Source: JANQIO01 sp965601975 (GTDB lineage Bacteria > Pseudomonadota > Gammaproteobacteria > Pseudomonadales > Halieaceae). Taken from it: a DNA stretch of 64,000 bases. Each line of letters begins with the position of its first letter. Positions within the stretch are counted from its first letter, which is position 1. A program made the position numbers and the translations under genes. Below the pieces are notes generated by a model. It searched no databases, had not been told where the DNA came from, and saw only the letters and a list, made by a program, of their open reading frames with translations. Below are positions 30,491 to 41,220 of this stretch, one piece after another. The DNA lies in NCBI GenBank assembly GCA_965601975.1, contig OZ271856.1, forward strand, positions 930,001-994,000, given 5' to 3'.

Positions 30491-33379
30491 ATGTACCGCT
30501 TTCTCTCCGGCCTTGTCACTGGCCTGTTTCTGTTGTTGAGCCCCATATTCGTATCTGCACAGGTTACCGATACCGCAGTCGCCTGTCCTAATGGCTATGA
30601 CTACTACGCGGGCGGGTGCTTCAAAAATGACCCGCCGATAGACCAATGCCCAGGTAATCGATTCCTAACCGAAGATAAGCAGTTCTGTACGGAAGTCGGC
30701 GAGTTTGAATTGGATTGCCAGCCGGGCTACGCGCTTCTCGATGGAAACTGCTTCAACAATATTCCGTCAACGCGAAGGATCCGATACAGCTGTTCAGGTG
30801 GGCGGATCTTGACGCCTGATAATCGTTACTGCACTTCGGTTAGAAATCCGAGCTACAGCTGTCCCGCCGGATATTCGCGAAGTGGAACGACCTGCAGAAG
30901 GAACGAAAGCATTTCCGCAACGCCGAACACCAGGTATGAGTGCCCGCCAGGGCGTGTGCTGACGCCAAATCAGCAAAACTGCTCTTCTGTTCGCTCGCCT
31001 ACACCAGGCACGACCAACTGTCCGGCAAACTACGTCTACTACCTTGGGAATTGCTACAACAATATCCCTTCGACGCCTGTCACTAGTTATAGCTGCCCAA
31101 CCGGCTACTCATTGAGTAATACAAGTTGCAACAGGACACTGACCGTGGCTGCCACGGCCAGTTGTCAAGGCGGCTACAATCTTTATCAAGGCTCCTGTTT
31201 CAACAACATTGCATCTACGCAGACCCCTTATTACGAATGTGACGATAACCGGGTGCTGACACCCAACCAGCTGAACTGCACGGCCGTTACCGACCCTATC
31301 ATCACGAATGACTGTGAACCCGGCTTCGTGGAGTTTGAGGGTGCATGTTTCAACAACATTTCTTCGGATGGGCATATTGGCTGCCCCGCGGGAACGACAC
31401 TTACAAGCGACAAGCAGAACTGCTACGCGCAGGAGCTCGTCACAGAGCTAACCGTTTCATGGGATATGGAGGAGATTATCGAAGATGACTCTGCGACATT
31501 CTCATGGTCCGCTACGAATGCGGAGGGCTGCGAGGATGATATGAATGCAGGCATCCCTGCATCTGGAAGCCTTACGGAAACTCTTTCCACCAGTAAAACC
31601 AGATCTGTGACTTGTGGTGTGCCCCAGGGGCAAAGCGTTGTCGCACAGGTCGCGATTGACGTTGTGCCTCGGACGACAGTCAACGCGTACTGGCAACCTG
31701 CCCAAATCGAGGAGGGCGAATCTTCTACGTTGTTCTGGGAGTCCGAGAATGCAATCAGTTGTACGGGGAACACAGGTAATCCTGTAGCGCTTACTGATAG
31801 CTCGCCGGAATATCCACCCGCGACCGCTACTTACACGATTACCTGTGAAGGATTGGCTGGCCAGGTTGTGCAGGGACAGGCATTGATAACCGTGACATCC
31901 CCGGGTTCTCAGCTAGAGGATGGAGTTTATGTTGGACACCTTAGCCAGGACGGACAGCATGATTTTTATGTGCACCAGGCCTCTACTCCGGTTTCAGATG
32001 TCGGCAGCTTTATCCTGGAGAACGATGCCAACGGCACTACGATCCGTTCTCCTCTGACTCCATCACAACTGGCCGAGGTTCGAAACTGGCAGCGTGTGGC
32101 TGTAGATCTGATCCCTGCGGATCTCAATGCCGATGGCAAAATAGATCTGATGATTGATGGAATCGAGGGCCTGAACGTCGGGGGAGCGACCGTTACCGAA
32201 TTCGATCAGATTGTGTTTGCAGCGGCCCCGGGAGCTTCCCAAGTTCCAACATCAGCGGCTCTCACGCCGGTACTCAAGAAGTTCTTCAATGAAATCTTCT
32301 CTTGGATGCTCAATCCAAGTTTCTTCCAAGAGAATGCAGATCCAATAACGCAAACCTATGAGAGATTCCCGACGGGCAGTTTGGAGATCTATGGTGATAG
32401 TAATCCTGCAAACAGTGGTGCCGTCCTGGACCAGTGCGAACGTGAATACACCTGGTGCACTGAGTGGGGATACAAGCCTTTAGGGCTGATACTTAGTAGC
32501 GCCCAGTGCCTGGACTACAGGCTGGAAACAAATTTCACTTGTTTGGATACCAGTCGTTATCGGGTGGTCGGAAGCAACACAGTCGCCTTCAATGTCGAAG
32601 TGATTGTGGGGTACGACTACTCAGCCTTTTATCAGGAAGCCATGGACGCTGCATTAGCACTTGGTCCGATTTATGGCGATGAATCCATTGCTGAGGTCAA
32701 CCCTGCAGCTGTATCACAGCTTGAGCAGGTCCTTGAGATATTGTTGGATACAAGTATCGGGCTCAACTCTGGAATTCTTTATGCGGAAACGCTCCCCGTG
32801 GAACTCCCAGTGCAGTTCGGACTCTGGCCAGCATATGATCCCACCACTGCGGAGAACCTTCCTGATACTGTTCCTGCAAAAGTAGGAATTCTGGGCAGGA
32901 TCATTTCCACCATTGGTTGGTACGTATATGCCGCTGTAATGGGTCCGGAAGAGGCCGAAAGACTCCAGGAGATCGTGGTATCTCAGTACGGGCATAGGGC
33001 AGCGCTGGATAAAGCAAGAGAGTGGGTTGGCATAGCTGAGACAAGAGCTATGATCGGTGAGGAACAACTTCGCGTTGATGTCGCTGCGTTGGAGTATGCG
33101 GCCATGACAGCCAGTATGGTCTGGCCAACGGCACTTGAACAAAAAGACGGGGAATTCTCCCCCGAGCTCGAGGAACTCGCGTTGGCGTTCAACAAAGGTT
33201 GGATCGCGGGCGTCATGGCCGCCAGGTTTGACATCCTTGATATCGGTCGCCCTGTTACACGTGTCGGCCTTGCGGTCAGCAAGTTTTATCGACTTGAACG
33301 ATTAATGATCATCGCATATGTATATCCGAAGAGGATTCCCATTGCGTACACCGATACGGTCAACTGGAATTATTATTGA
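30491..33379 (+). CDS. large secreted protein with twelve cysteine repeats and Ig-like domains, function unknown
   Basis: 962 residues with a signal peptide (LVTGLFLLLSPIFVSAQ). Residues ~30-313 are about twelve short cysteine modules of two alternating types: A, C-x2-GY-x4-G-x-CFNNIxST, and B, C-x2-R-x-LTPNQxNC-x-V. Two Ig-like beta-sandwich modules follow (about 317-395 and 396-475; each has a WSATNA/WESENA-type Trp strand and a Cys pair). Near 543 is a calcium-binding-like DLNADGKIDLMID. The C-terminal ~350 residues are a mixed, later mainly helical region I do not recognise. Base composition is clearly lower in GC than the flanks. Probably cell-surface or secreted; a receptor, adhesin or toxin-delivery role is possible but unsupported. 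It stands alone between glgA and the pyrC operon. Confidence 0.8.
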   Translation: MYRFLSGLVTGLFLLLSPIFVSAQVTDTAVACPNGYDYYAGGCFKNDPPIDQCPGNRFLTEDKQFCTEVGEFELDCQPGYALLDGNCFNNIPSTRRIRYSCSGGRILTPDNRYCTSVRNPSYSCPAGYSRSGTTCRRNESISATPNTRYECPPGRVLTPNQQNCSSVRSPTPGTTNCPANYVYYLGNCYNNIPSTPVTSYSCPTGYSLSNTSCNRTLTVAATASCQGGYNLYQGSCFNNIASTQTPYYECDDNRVLTPNQLNCTAVTDPIITNDCEPGFVEFEGACFNNISSDGHIGCPAGTTLTSDKQNCYAQELVTELTVSWDMEEIIEDDSATFSWSATNAEGCEDDMNAGIPASGSLTETLSTSKTRSVTCGVPQGQSVVAQVAIDVVPRTTVNAYWQPAQIEEGESSTLFWESENAISCTGNTGNPVALTDSSPEYPPATATYTITCEGLAGQVVQGQALITVTSPGSQLEDGVYVGHLSQDGQHDFYVHQASTPVSDVGSFILENDANGTTIRSPLTPSQLAEVRNWQRVAVDLIPADLNADGKIDLMIDGIEGLNVGGATVTEFDQIVFAAAPGASQVPTSAALTPVLKKFFNEIFSWMLNPSFFQENADPITQTYERFPTGSLEIYGDSNPANSGAVLDQCEREYTWCTEWGYKPLGLILSSAQCLDYRLETNFTCLDTSRYRVVGSNTVAFNVEVIVGYDYSAFYQEAMDAALALGPIYGDESIAEVNPAAVSQLEQVLEILLDTSIGLNSGILYAETLPVELPVQFGLWPAYDPTTAENLPDTVPAKVGILGRIISTIGWYVYAAVMGPEEAERLQEIVVSQYGHRAALDKAREWVGIAETRAMIGEEQLRVDVAALEYAAMTASMVWPTALEQKDGEFSPELEELALAFNKGWIAGVMAARFDILDIGRPVTRVGLAVSKFYRLERLMIIAYVYPKRIPIAYTDTVNWNYY

Positions 33380-33424
33380 GGCTGTGTTTGCTCGATGAAG
33401 TCGGGATGAGCGGTCAGAGCTGTT

Positions 33425-33622
33425 TCACTTCACGGCCATGTGGTCGTAGGGGCAGTGCCGACAGCCACTGCCGCAGCAGTATCCGCGACGGCGGTGGAAC
33501 AGCTCGGTGAATACAAGGTAGCCGGTTTCAGGATCCTTGTAGCTGTCCAGGCCCGCCTTGCAGGCGCGCGTGTGCGCCGCAATGATGCAGTCGGATAGTG
33601 GTTGAGGAGTTGCGTTGGACAC
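33425..33622 (-). CDS. DUF5522 small cysteine-rich protein
   Basis: 65 residues ending in a conserved cluster RRGYCCGSGCRHCPYDH, the hallmark of the DUF5522 family; the four cysteines plus histidine suggest metal or Fe-S binding. ATG 33622 lies 8 bases after the rnt stop codon, so it is the last gene of the pyrC-rnt unit. Function unknown. Confidence 0.85.
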   Translation of the reverse strand: MSNATPQPLSDCIIAAHTRACKAGLDSYKDPETGYLVFTELFHRRRGYCCGSGCRHCPYDHMAVK

Positions 33623-33630
33623 GCTCAGTG

Positions 33631-34293
33631 TTACGCAGACTGGTCGGCTTCGGTTTCACCGTCGACATTGTCTTCATCGCCCTCGGAAGTGGGGGGTGTC
33701 CACCCACCCAGGTCGTTCCACCGGTTGACAATGCCGCAGAACAGCTCGGCGGTTTTTTCGGCGTCATAGGCCGCGGCGTGCGCCTCGCTGTTGTTGAACT
33801 CGATGCCGGCTTCCTGGCAGGCCTTGGCCAGCACGGTCTGGCCGTAGGCCAGGCCGGAGAGGGTGGCGGTGTCGAAGTAGGAGAAGGGGTGGAAGGGGCT
33901 GCGCTTGGTGCCGCAGCGTTCTACGGCGGCCTGCAGGAAGCCCGCGTCGAAGTGGGCGTTGTGGCCAACCAGGATGGCGCGCACGCAGCCTTGCTCCTTC
34001 ATCTCGGCCCGGACGATCTTGAACAGGTCTGACAGGGCTTCCTTTTCATCGACGGCCTCGCGGAACGGGTGCCAGGGGTCAATGCCGGTGAAGTCCAGGG
34101 CGGACTGCTCGATGTTGGCGCCCTCGAAAGGCTTCACATGGTAGTTGTGGGTGGCGTGGACCTTGAGTTCGCCGCTGCCGTTCATACGCATGACTGTGCC
34201 GGCGAGTTCCAGCACCGCATCCGTGCTCGAATTGAAACCGCCGGTTTCCATGTCGATCACCACCGGCAGGTAACCGCGGAAGCGGTCCTTCAT
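33631..34293 (-). CDS. rnt: ribonuclease T
   Basis: 220 residues of a DEDDh 3'-5' exonuclease that trims tRNA CCA ends and other stable RNA 3' ends. Exo I motif VVIDMETGGFNSSTDAVLEL, Exo II VGHNAHFDAGFLQAA and Exo III HAAAYDAEKTAELF are all visible. I chose ATG 34293; an in-frame GTG at 34302 overlaps the pyrC stop and is an alternative. The acidic C-terminal tail is longer than in E. coli. It is co-directional with pyrC and DUF5522. Confidence 0.95.
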   Translation of the reverse strand: MKDRFRGYLPVVIDMETGGFNSSTDAVLELAGTVMRMNGSGELKVHATHNYHVKPFEGANIEQSALDFTGIDPWHPFREAVDEKEALSDLFKIVRAEMKEQGCVRAILVGHNAHFDAGFLQAAVERCGTKRSPFHPFSYFDTATLSGLAYGQTVLAKACQEAGIEFNNSEAHAAAYDAEKTAELFCGIVNRWNDLGGWTPPTSEGDEDNVDGETEADQSA

Positions 34294-34298
34294 GGCCG

Positions 34299-35336
34299 TC
34301 ACCGGGCGACAGCCCAGTTGACGGCTTCTCCGGCGCGCAGCGGTGTCAGGACGGAGTCGCCCAGGGGCAGCTGTCCCGGCACTTCCCAGTCCTGGCGTGA
34401 CAGGGTGATGGTGTCGGTGTTGCGAGGCAGGCCGTAGAAATCCGGGCCGTGGAAGCTGGCAAAGGCTTCCAGCTGGTCGAGCTTGCCCGCCGCCTCAAAC
34501 ACTTCCGCGTACAGCTCGATGGCGGCGTGGGCGGTGTAGCAGCCGGCGCAGCCGCAAGAGCTTTCCTTGTCGGCGGTGGTGTGGGGTGCGGAATCCGTGC
34601 CCAGGAAGAACTTGGGGCTGCCGCTGGTGGCCGCCGCGATCAGCGCTTCCTGGTGGCGGTTGCGCTTCAGGATGGGCAGGCAGTAGTAGTGCGGGCGAAT
34701 GCCGCCCACCAGCATGTGGTTGCGGTTGTACAGCAGGTGGTGGGCGGTGATGGTCGCCGCCACGTTGCCGGGCGCCTCGCGTACGAAGTCCACCGCGTCG
34801 GCGGTGGTGATGTGCTCCAGCACCACTTTCAGCTGGGGGAAGGTGTCGACGATGGGTTTCAGGTGCCGCTCGATGAATTCCGCCTCGCGGTCGAAGATAT
34901 CGATCTCCGCGTCAGTCACTTCACCGTGCACCAGCAGGGGCACGCCTTCGCGCTCCATGACGCCGAGTACCGGGTAGAGGGCGTCCAGTTCGGCCACGCC
35001 GGCCTCGCTGTTGGTGGTGGCCCCGGCCGGGTACAGCTTCACAGCGTGCACAAACTCCGAGGCGGCCGCTTCGACGATGTCCGTCTCACTGGTCTGGTCC
35101 GTGAGGTACAGGGTCATCAGCGGCTCGAACTGGCGCGGCAGCCCGTCCATGGCGGCGAGGATGCGGTCCCGGTAGGCGGCCGCGTCAGCCACGGTCGCCA
35201 CCGGGGGTGTCAGGTTGGGCATAACGATGGCGCGACCCATGTAGCGCGCCATGTCGGCACAGGTGTGGGTCAGGAATGCGCCGTCGCGCAGGTGTACATG
35301 CCAGTCGTCAGGCCGGGTGAGTGTCAGTTCGCTCAA
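34299..35336 (-). CDS. pyrC: dihydroorotase
   Basis: 345 residues from TTG 35336 (LSELTLTRPDDWHVHLRDG); the frame is open upstream but homologues start here (E. coli 348 residues). It cyclises carbamoyl-aspartate to dihydroorotate in pyrimidine synthesis. Zinc ligands are visible: DWHVHLRD, the carboxylated lysine region HAVKLYPAGATTNS, LVHGEVTD, LEHITTADA, and the catalytic Asp in FLGTDSAPH. Divergent from argG over 110 bp, first gene of the unit pyrC-rnt-DUF5522. Confidence 0.96.
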   Translation of the reverse strand: MSELTLTRPDDWHVHLRDGAFLTHTCADMARYMGRAIVMPNLTPPVATVADAAAYRDRILAAMDGLPRQFEPLMTLYLTDQTSETDIVEAAASEFVHAVKLYPAGATTNSEAGVAELDALYPVLGVMEREGVPLLVHGEVTDAEIDIFDREAEFIERHLKPIVDTFPQLKVVLEHITTADAVDFVREAPGNVAATITAHHLLYNRNHMLVGGIRPHYYCLPILKRNRHQEALIAAATSGSPKFFLGTDSAPHTTADKESSCGCAGCYTAHAAIELYAEVFEAAGKLDQLEAFASFHGPDFYGLPRNTDTITLSRQDWEVPGQLPLGDSVLTPLRAGEAVNWAVAR

Positions 35337-35446
35337 TGGAATTCCAGGTTTTTCGCGGGTGTAAAGAATGCTACCGGAATCGGTGCATTGATTGAAGCAA
35401 ACAGGGCGCAGGCGTAGAATTGGCCGCCGTTTCAAAGGACATCAAT

Positions 35447-36667
<1,221 letters not shown>

Positions 36668-36675
36668 GGCTGGAT

Positions 36676-37101
36676 ATGGCATCGGATCCGGAGACCAACG
36701 GCGCTGCAACCGGCCTGACCATCCACACCTCGGATGATGGCTGGCTGGCCAAGCTGGCCGCTGCCTACCGGGAAGAGCGTGAGGTGCTGGTGGTCGACGA
36801 TGCGGGCATCGGCCTGGACCCGGAAAACCAGTCCCTGCTGGGAATGGGTCGGGCCGCCGGGCTGTCCCGCCGGGACTGGGGCGGCGTCGGTGTGTCCCTG
36901 GGCCTGTCCGGTGTGGGTCTGTGGATGGTGGTGGCGGCGGTTGTGTCGCCCGAGCCCACCAGCAAACTGGGCCTGCTGATCGGCGGCGGCTCGGTGCTGA
37001 TGCTCAGCGGCGGATTCTCGGCGATACGGTTGCTGACCGACCGGCGCCCGCCGGTGGTCGAAGTCACCCGGCTGGGTGTGCGAATCTCCTGGGAGGATTA
37101 G
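36676..37101 (+). CDS. two-helix membrane protein, unknown
   Basis: 141 residues from ATG 36676, just behind argG. Residues ~70-95 (VSLGLSGVGLWMVVAAVV) and ~100-122 (KLGLLIGGGSVLMLSGGFSA) are two membrane helices joined by a short loop; both ends are polar. The frame continues upstream into argG, but that part is a shadow. I know no family for it. It is followed directly by the DUF3291 gene (GTG right after TAG), so argG, this gene and DUF3291 look like one unit. Confidence 0.65.
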   Translation: MASDPETNGAATGLTIHTSDDGWLAKLAAAYREEREVLVVDDAGIGLDPENQSLLGMGRAAGLSRRDWGGVGVSLGLSGVGLWMVVAAVVSPEPTSKLGLLIGGGSVLMLSGGFSAIRLLTDRRPPVVEVTRLGVRISWED

Positions 37102-37551
37102 GTGGCTGACTACCAGCTTGCACAGCTCAATATCGCGAAGATGAAAGCCCCACTGGAATCGCCGCAGATGGCGGAGTTCGTGGATAACCTCGATCGCATC
37201 AATGAGATTGCCGAGGGATCTCCGGGCTTTGTCTGGCGTCTGCAGGACGAGGAGGGCAATGCCACCGGCATCCGGCCGTTTGGCGACGACCTGCTGGTCA
37301 ACCTGTCGGTCTGGCAGGACCTGGACAGCCTCAGGAACTTCGTCTTCGAAAGTGCGCATGCCGATATCATGAAGCGCCGCGCCACCTGGTTTGACCGCAT
37401 GGGCGATGCCTACGTGGTGCTGTGGTGGGTGCCCGCCGGGCACCACCCCAGTGAGGCGGAGGCGGGCCAGAAGCTGGCGCTGCTACGCACCCGCGGCGTT
37501 GGCCCGGACGCTTTCAACTTTCGCCAGGCTTTCGAGCCGCCGACGTCCTAG
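37102..37551 (+). CDS. DUF3291 domain protein
   Basis: 149 residues starting at GTG 37102, immediately after the stop of the previous gene. The sequence YQLAQLNIAKMKAPLESPQM at the start and SAHADIMKRRATWF in the middle are typical of DUF3291, a ferredoxin-like (monooxygenase-like dimeric alpha/beta barrel) family of unknown function. Its 3' end overlaps the convergent monooxygenase gene by 4 bases. Confidence 0.88.
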   Translation: MADYQLAQLNIAKMKAPLESPQMAEFVDNLDRINEIAEGSPGFVWRLQDEEGNATGIRPFGDDLLVNLSVWQDLDSLRNFVFESAHADIMKRRATWFDRMGDAYVVLWWVPAGHHPSEAEAGQKLALLRTRGVGPDAFNFRQAFEPPTS

Positions 37552-39074
37552 CCAGCGGCGGCGGCACTCTGTGCAGCGGGCATCTCCAGCGCTGAGGCGA
37601 GTTCGTCCAGGGTCGCCAACGCCGTGGCGGGTGTCAGGGTTGCCAGTACGACGCGATCCGGCCGCACCAGCAGCACTTCATTGTCACTCAACCCGGCAAA
37701 ATCCTGCAGCTGCGGCGGCAGTGGCACGATAGCCGGCTGCAGTGTCTGCCACAGGGAGTGTGACGCGACGGTAGTCGGGACTTCTCCGTTCACCAGTGCC
37801 ACAAAGCCACTGCCCAACTGCTGGTCGAGCGGTTTCCCGTCAATAGCGGGCTGTGGCAACAGGCGCCCGGCGCAGTCGTCGCTGCCCAACCAGCCCAGTC
37901 CCATGCGCACCTCCCGCAGGGGGGCGACCACGTCGTCACTGAAGGCTTTCGCGGCGGCGGCATCCTTGTTGATCTCGGCAAACATGGCATCGCGCTCGGC
38001 TGCCGCGGCGGGGTCGGTGGGCTGGATCTGGTCGCCCAGCATGACCGCCACATCGACCATTTCCCGGGCGGCGTCGTGGCGCTCTGTTTGATAGCTATCA
38101 AGCAGGACAGCAGGCAGGCTGCCATCGATGACCCTGGCCAGTTTCCAGGACAGGTTACGCACGTCGCGAATGCCGGCATTGAGGCCCTGACCGGCAAAGG
38201 GCGGCGTCATGTGCGCGGCATCGCCGGCCAGGAACACCCGCCGGTCGCTGAAGCGCTCAGCCACCACGGCGCTGAAGCCGTAAACGCACTTGCGGTAGAT
38301 ATCGACGTTTTCGGCGTCGGTGTGCGCGGCAAGCAATGCGCGGATGCGGCTGTCTTCCAGCATTTCTTCATCGGTCTCGCCGTCTACCAGCATCCACTCC
38401 CAGCGGCGCTCGCCCTTCGGGCGCAGCAGCGTCATGCCAGGCCGCGCCGGGTCGCAGAAGAAGCGGCACTCGGGCTCACCGGTCAGGTGCGGGTCGACGG
38501 TGTCGATCACCAGCCACTTCTGCGGCAGGCGGTCTCCTTCCATGGCAATGTCCAGCTGCTTGCGTACGCCGGAGCGGCCGCCGTCACAGGCCACAAGGTA
38601 GTCAGCTTGAACCTTTTGCTCACCGTCCGCATTGCCCAGGCTCGCGGTCACGCCGCTGTTGTCCTGCGCAAAGCTCTCCAGGCTGGTGGAATGCACGACC
38701 GAGACGCAGTCAAAGCGCTCCAGGCCTGCCAGCAGCTGCCGTTCCAGGGTGGGCTGGTCGAAGCTGTTCTGCAGGCAGAAGCCGTAGGGGCGGGGATTCA
38801 TGTCCAGGGAGAACAGGAACTCGCCGGCACCGTTGACGTACTCCGCCACGAAGCCCTCGTGCACCGTGGGCAGCACGGTATCGATAAGTCCGCAGGCCTG
38901 CAGGGTTCGAAGTGACTCGCCGTCGATGCCGATAGCGCGCGGCTCGGGCACGCAGCCCGGATTGCGCTCCACCAACAGGGAATCGATACCCTCCATGCCG
39001 AGCAGGTTGGCGAGTGTCAGGCCGGTGGGTCCGCCACCGACAATCAGTACCTGGGTCTTGTTTGGAATAGTCAT
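37548..39074 (-). CDS. FAD-dependent aromatic monooxygenase (MhpA/PheA-type)
   Basis: 508 residues of a class A flavoprotein hydroxylase. The FAD-binding GxGxxG (LIVGGGPTGLTLANLLG) is at the N-terminus, the DG motif (ACDGGRSGVRKQL) at about 165 and the GD motif (LAGDAAHMTPPFAGQGLNAG) at about 287. The length and C-terminal thioredoxin-like tail resemble 3-(3-hydroxyphenyl)propionate hydroxylase and related enzymes that ortho-hydroxylate phenols before ring cleavage. ATG 39074 overlaps the stop of the FAH hydrolase gene, so they are co-translated. Last gene of the ring-cleavage operon. Exact substrate unknown. Confidence 0.88.
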   Translation of the reverse strand: MTIPNKTQVLIVGGGPTGLTLANLLGMEGIDSLLVERNPGCVPEPRAIGIDGESLRTLQACGLIDTVLPTVHEGFVAEYVNGAGEFLFSLDMNPRPYGFCLQNSFDQPTLERQLLAGLERFDCVSVVHSTSLESFAQDNSGVTASLGNADGEQKVQADYLVACDGGRSGVRKQLDIAMEGDRLPQKWLVIDTVDPHLTGEPECRFFCDPARPGMTLLRPKGERRWEWMLVDGETDEEMLEDSRIRALLAAHTDAENVDIYRKCVYGFSAVVAERFSDRRVFLAGDAAHMTPPFAGQGLNAGIRDVRNLSWKLARVIDGSLPAVLLDSYQTERHDAAREMVDVAVMLGDQIQPTDPAAAAERDAMFAEINKDAAAAKAFSDDVVAPLREVRMGLGWLGSDDCAGRLLPQPAIDGKPLDQQLGSGFVALVNGEVPTTVASHSLWQTLQPAIVPLPPQLQDFAGLSDNEVLLVRPDRVVLATLTPATALATLDELASALEMPAAQSAAAAG

Positions 39075-40033
39075 TGGCTGGCCTGCGCGACAATGGTGTT
39101 GTGGTGCTCGCCGAGGTCGATCACCCCGTCGGCGGTTTTCGCGACCGCGTGAATGCGGTCGCCGTCCTTGAGAAAGTCGGGGTCCTGCAGCGCGCCTTTG
39201 ATGAACATGGGCCAGCGCTTGCTGTCCGGCAGAAGGCGGGCGATGAACATCTTCAGCGCGCCGGGCGCTTTCACCGCGGTACCGCCGGGAGTGCCGGTGA
39301 CTACCAGGTCACCCGGGCCCAGGTCCTGGATTTCCGAGAGTTCGGTCAGGGTCTCGGCGGGCTTGTAGGACAGGTCCGCCGCCAGTGTCTGCTGGCGCAG
39401 CTCGCCGTTCACCTCCAGGCGCATGTCGATCTCGTTCAGTCGCGCCAGGTCCTCGGCGTCGACGAGGGTGAGCCACGGCCCGGTGGGGCCGAAAGTGCGA
39501 TAGCTCTTGCCCTTGTAGAACTGCACCTGGGGCAGCTGAACGTCCCGGGCCGACACATCGTTGTGCAGCACCAGGGCGCCGACGTAGTCCGCCAGGTTGT
39601 CCTCGGTGACCTTGACGGGCCCATTGATGGGTTTTTTCAGGACCAGGCCCAGCTCGACTTCGTAGTCCAGCAACCGCACGTGCTTTGGCCTGACGATATC
39701 GGTGTCTGCCGGCGCCATGCAGGACGAGGCCTTGCGAAACAGGGTGTTGAACGGCAGCTTGCCGGAGGCGATGCCGACTTCCCGCAGGTGAGAGGCGTAG
39801 TTCAGTCCCTGGGCGATCAGCTGGCGGTCGGTGGTAACCGGGCACAGCAGCGTCAATTCTGCCAGTTCGCGGTCCGGCGCCGGGCTGGCGGCCGCGGCTT
39901 TTACCGCATCGATGTTGTTCATCAGCGTCGCGGTGGAGCCGGCATCCAGCCCCAGGGTCTGTACCCGGTCGCCCAGCAGCAGGCCCCAGCGGGGGGTGCC
40001 GGCGTCATCAAAGCGAACGATATTCATGGCCAT
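39071..40033 (-). CDS. fumarylacetoacetate hydrolase family protein
   Basis: 320 residues. FAH-family enzymes hydrolyse or decarboxylate acylpyruvate-type ring-cleavage products. The metal-binding pattern is visible: LLDYEVELGLVLKK, VLHNDVSARDVQ, and TGTPGGTAVK near the end. The start ATG 40033 has GGAG upstream; ATG 40027 is two codons later. Position between an extradiol dioxygenase and a phenol hydroxylase supports processing of a meta-cleavage product. Confidence 0.9.
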   Translation of the reverse strand: MAMNIVRFDDAGTPRWGLLLGDRVQTLGLDAGSTATLMNNIDAVKAAAASPAPDRELAELTLLCPVTTDRQLIAQGLNYASHLREVGIASGKLPFNTLFRKASSCMAPADTDIVRPKHVRLLDYEVELGLVLKKPINGPVKVTEDNLADYVGALVLHNDVSARDVQLPQVQFYKGKSYRTFGPTGPWLTLVDAEDLARLNEIDMRLEVNGELRQQTLAADLSYKPAETLTELSEIQDLGPGDLVVTGTPGGTAVKAPGALKMFIARLLPDSKRWPMFIKGALQDPDFLKDGDRIHAVAKTADGVIDLGEHHNTIVAQASQ

Positions 40034-40051
40034 GAGAGGATCTCCGTGTCG

Positions 40052-41200
40052 TTATTGTGAGAGCGAGGCGTGGTTGTCGGCGGGGCTCTCGGGCACGCTC
40101 TTGCTGCGCATTGCCGCGGCGAGCAGCTTCACTTCCCGCAAGCCGAAGCCGGAATTTCCGAACAGGTTGCGCAGCAGCTGGCCGAGTTCCCGCAGGCCCA
40201 GTCGCGGGCGCACAAAGGCGGCGGGCAGGGGCGGCCCCCATTGGGCCAGGCCGGCGCCCGACATGCCGCTGTACTGGGTGGGGTGGTTGGCATCAAACAG
40301 GTCGCCGTCGGCGAAGTGCTCGAACTTGCGCCCGTCCGGGCCGTACCAGTAGTCGAAAATCTGGCTGCCGAGGATGTGGCGCCCGATTCCCCAGGCCCGG
40401 CGGAATCCGCCATGGCGCAGGGCTTCTCCGCCCATGCCGACGTCATCCAGGTCCGGCACTTCGAAGGCGGCGTGCTCGAAATCCAGTACCGGCAAGCGCC
40501 CCACCACGAAGGTGTGGTGGTCAGCCGACTGCTCGCCGCGGTCGCAGCGCAGGAAAGCAATCGCGGGACGACCATCCTCCAGGCACTGCACATCCGAGGG
40601 GATGAGCCCAAAGGTGTCGATATAGAAGCGGGCAGTCTCCTCCCATTTCGGGGTGCCCAGCACCATATGACCCAGTCGCAAGATCCGAGACGGGCGGCGC
40701 TCCGGCCGCACGGTGCAATTGACGCGCTGGCGATCGTCGCCGCGGTTGGTCGCGGTGGCCTGGCCGCAACAGGGCAGGTCGCGCCAGTCATCGAAGTACG
40801 CCACCTTGACCGCGACACCGTTGGGGTCGGTCAGTTGCACGCCAGGGGGCGAGCCGGGCAGCGGCAGCGGCGCCGGTGCTTCGGCGCCGGTGCGCTCGGC
40901 CAGCCTGTCGAGCTCCGCGGGGTCGCGAACGGCAAAGGTGGGGCCGATGAATTCCGCGTGCCCCGCGGGGCGGTACACCACGGCCACTGGCGCGCCAGCT
41001 TCTGCCGCAAACAGCAGCGTACCGTCGGCTTCGCGGGTGCCGCTCAGGCCGAAACTCTCGAAGAAGCACCAGGCCTTGTCGCTATCCGGGCCGGCGAATT
41101 CGATCGTGGCCAGGTCGTACACCTTCACGCAGGGATCGGCCGCGCGGGAGACGGGTTGAAAGGGAGCACCTGAGTCAGGATGCAGGGCAGGAGCTGTCAT
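40052..41200 (-). CDS. extradiol ring-cleavage dioxygenase (type I, VOC fold)
   Basis: 382 residues from ATG 41200, which has AAGGTG 6 bases upstream. Two vicinal-oxygen-chelate modules are present; the C-terminal one has the expected iron ligands His (LRLGHMVLGTP), His (DFEHAAFEV) and Glu (GRKFEHFADGD). This is the 2,3-dihydroxybiphenyl dioxygenase type, which opens catechols next to the hydroxyls. First gene of the operon dioxygenase - FAH - monooxygenase, divergent from the TetR gene. The C-terminal ~80 residues are longer than in most members and unassigned. Confidence 0.87.
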   Translation of the reverse strand: MTAPALHPDSGAPFQPVSRAADPCVKVYDLATIEFAGPDSDKAWCFFESFGLSGTREADGTLLFAAEAGAPVAVVYRPAGHAEFIGPTFAVRDPAELDRLAERTGAEAPAPLPLPGSPPGVQLTDPNGVAVKVAYFDDWRDLPCCGQATATNRGDDRQRVNCTVRPERRPSRILRLGHMVLGTPKWEETARFYIDTFGLIPSDVQCLEDGRPAIAFLRCDRGEQSADHHTFVVGRLPVLDFEHAAFEVPDLDDVGMGGEALRHGGFRRAWGIGRHILGSQIFDYWYGPDGRKFEHFADGDLFDANHPTQYSGMSGAGLAQWGPPLPAAFVRPRLGLRELGQLLRNLFGNSGFGLREVKLLAAAMRSKSVPESPADNHASLSQ

Positions 41201-41220
41201 GCTGTTCACCTTATTTTTGG

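Noticed and set aside
34449..35417. 322-codon plus-strand open frame opposite pyrC
   Set aside because: Mirror frame of a conserved enzyme; Gly/Val/His-rich product without motifs.
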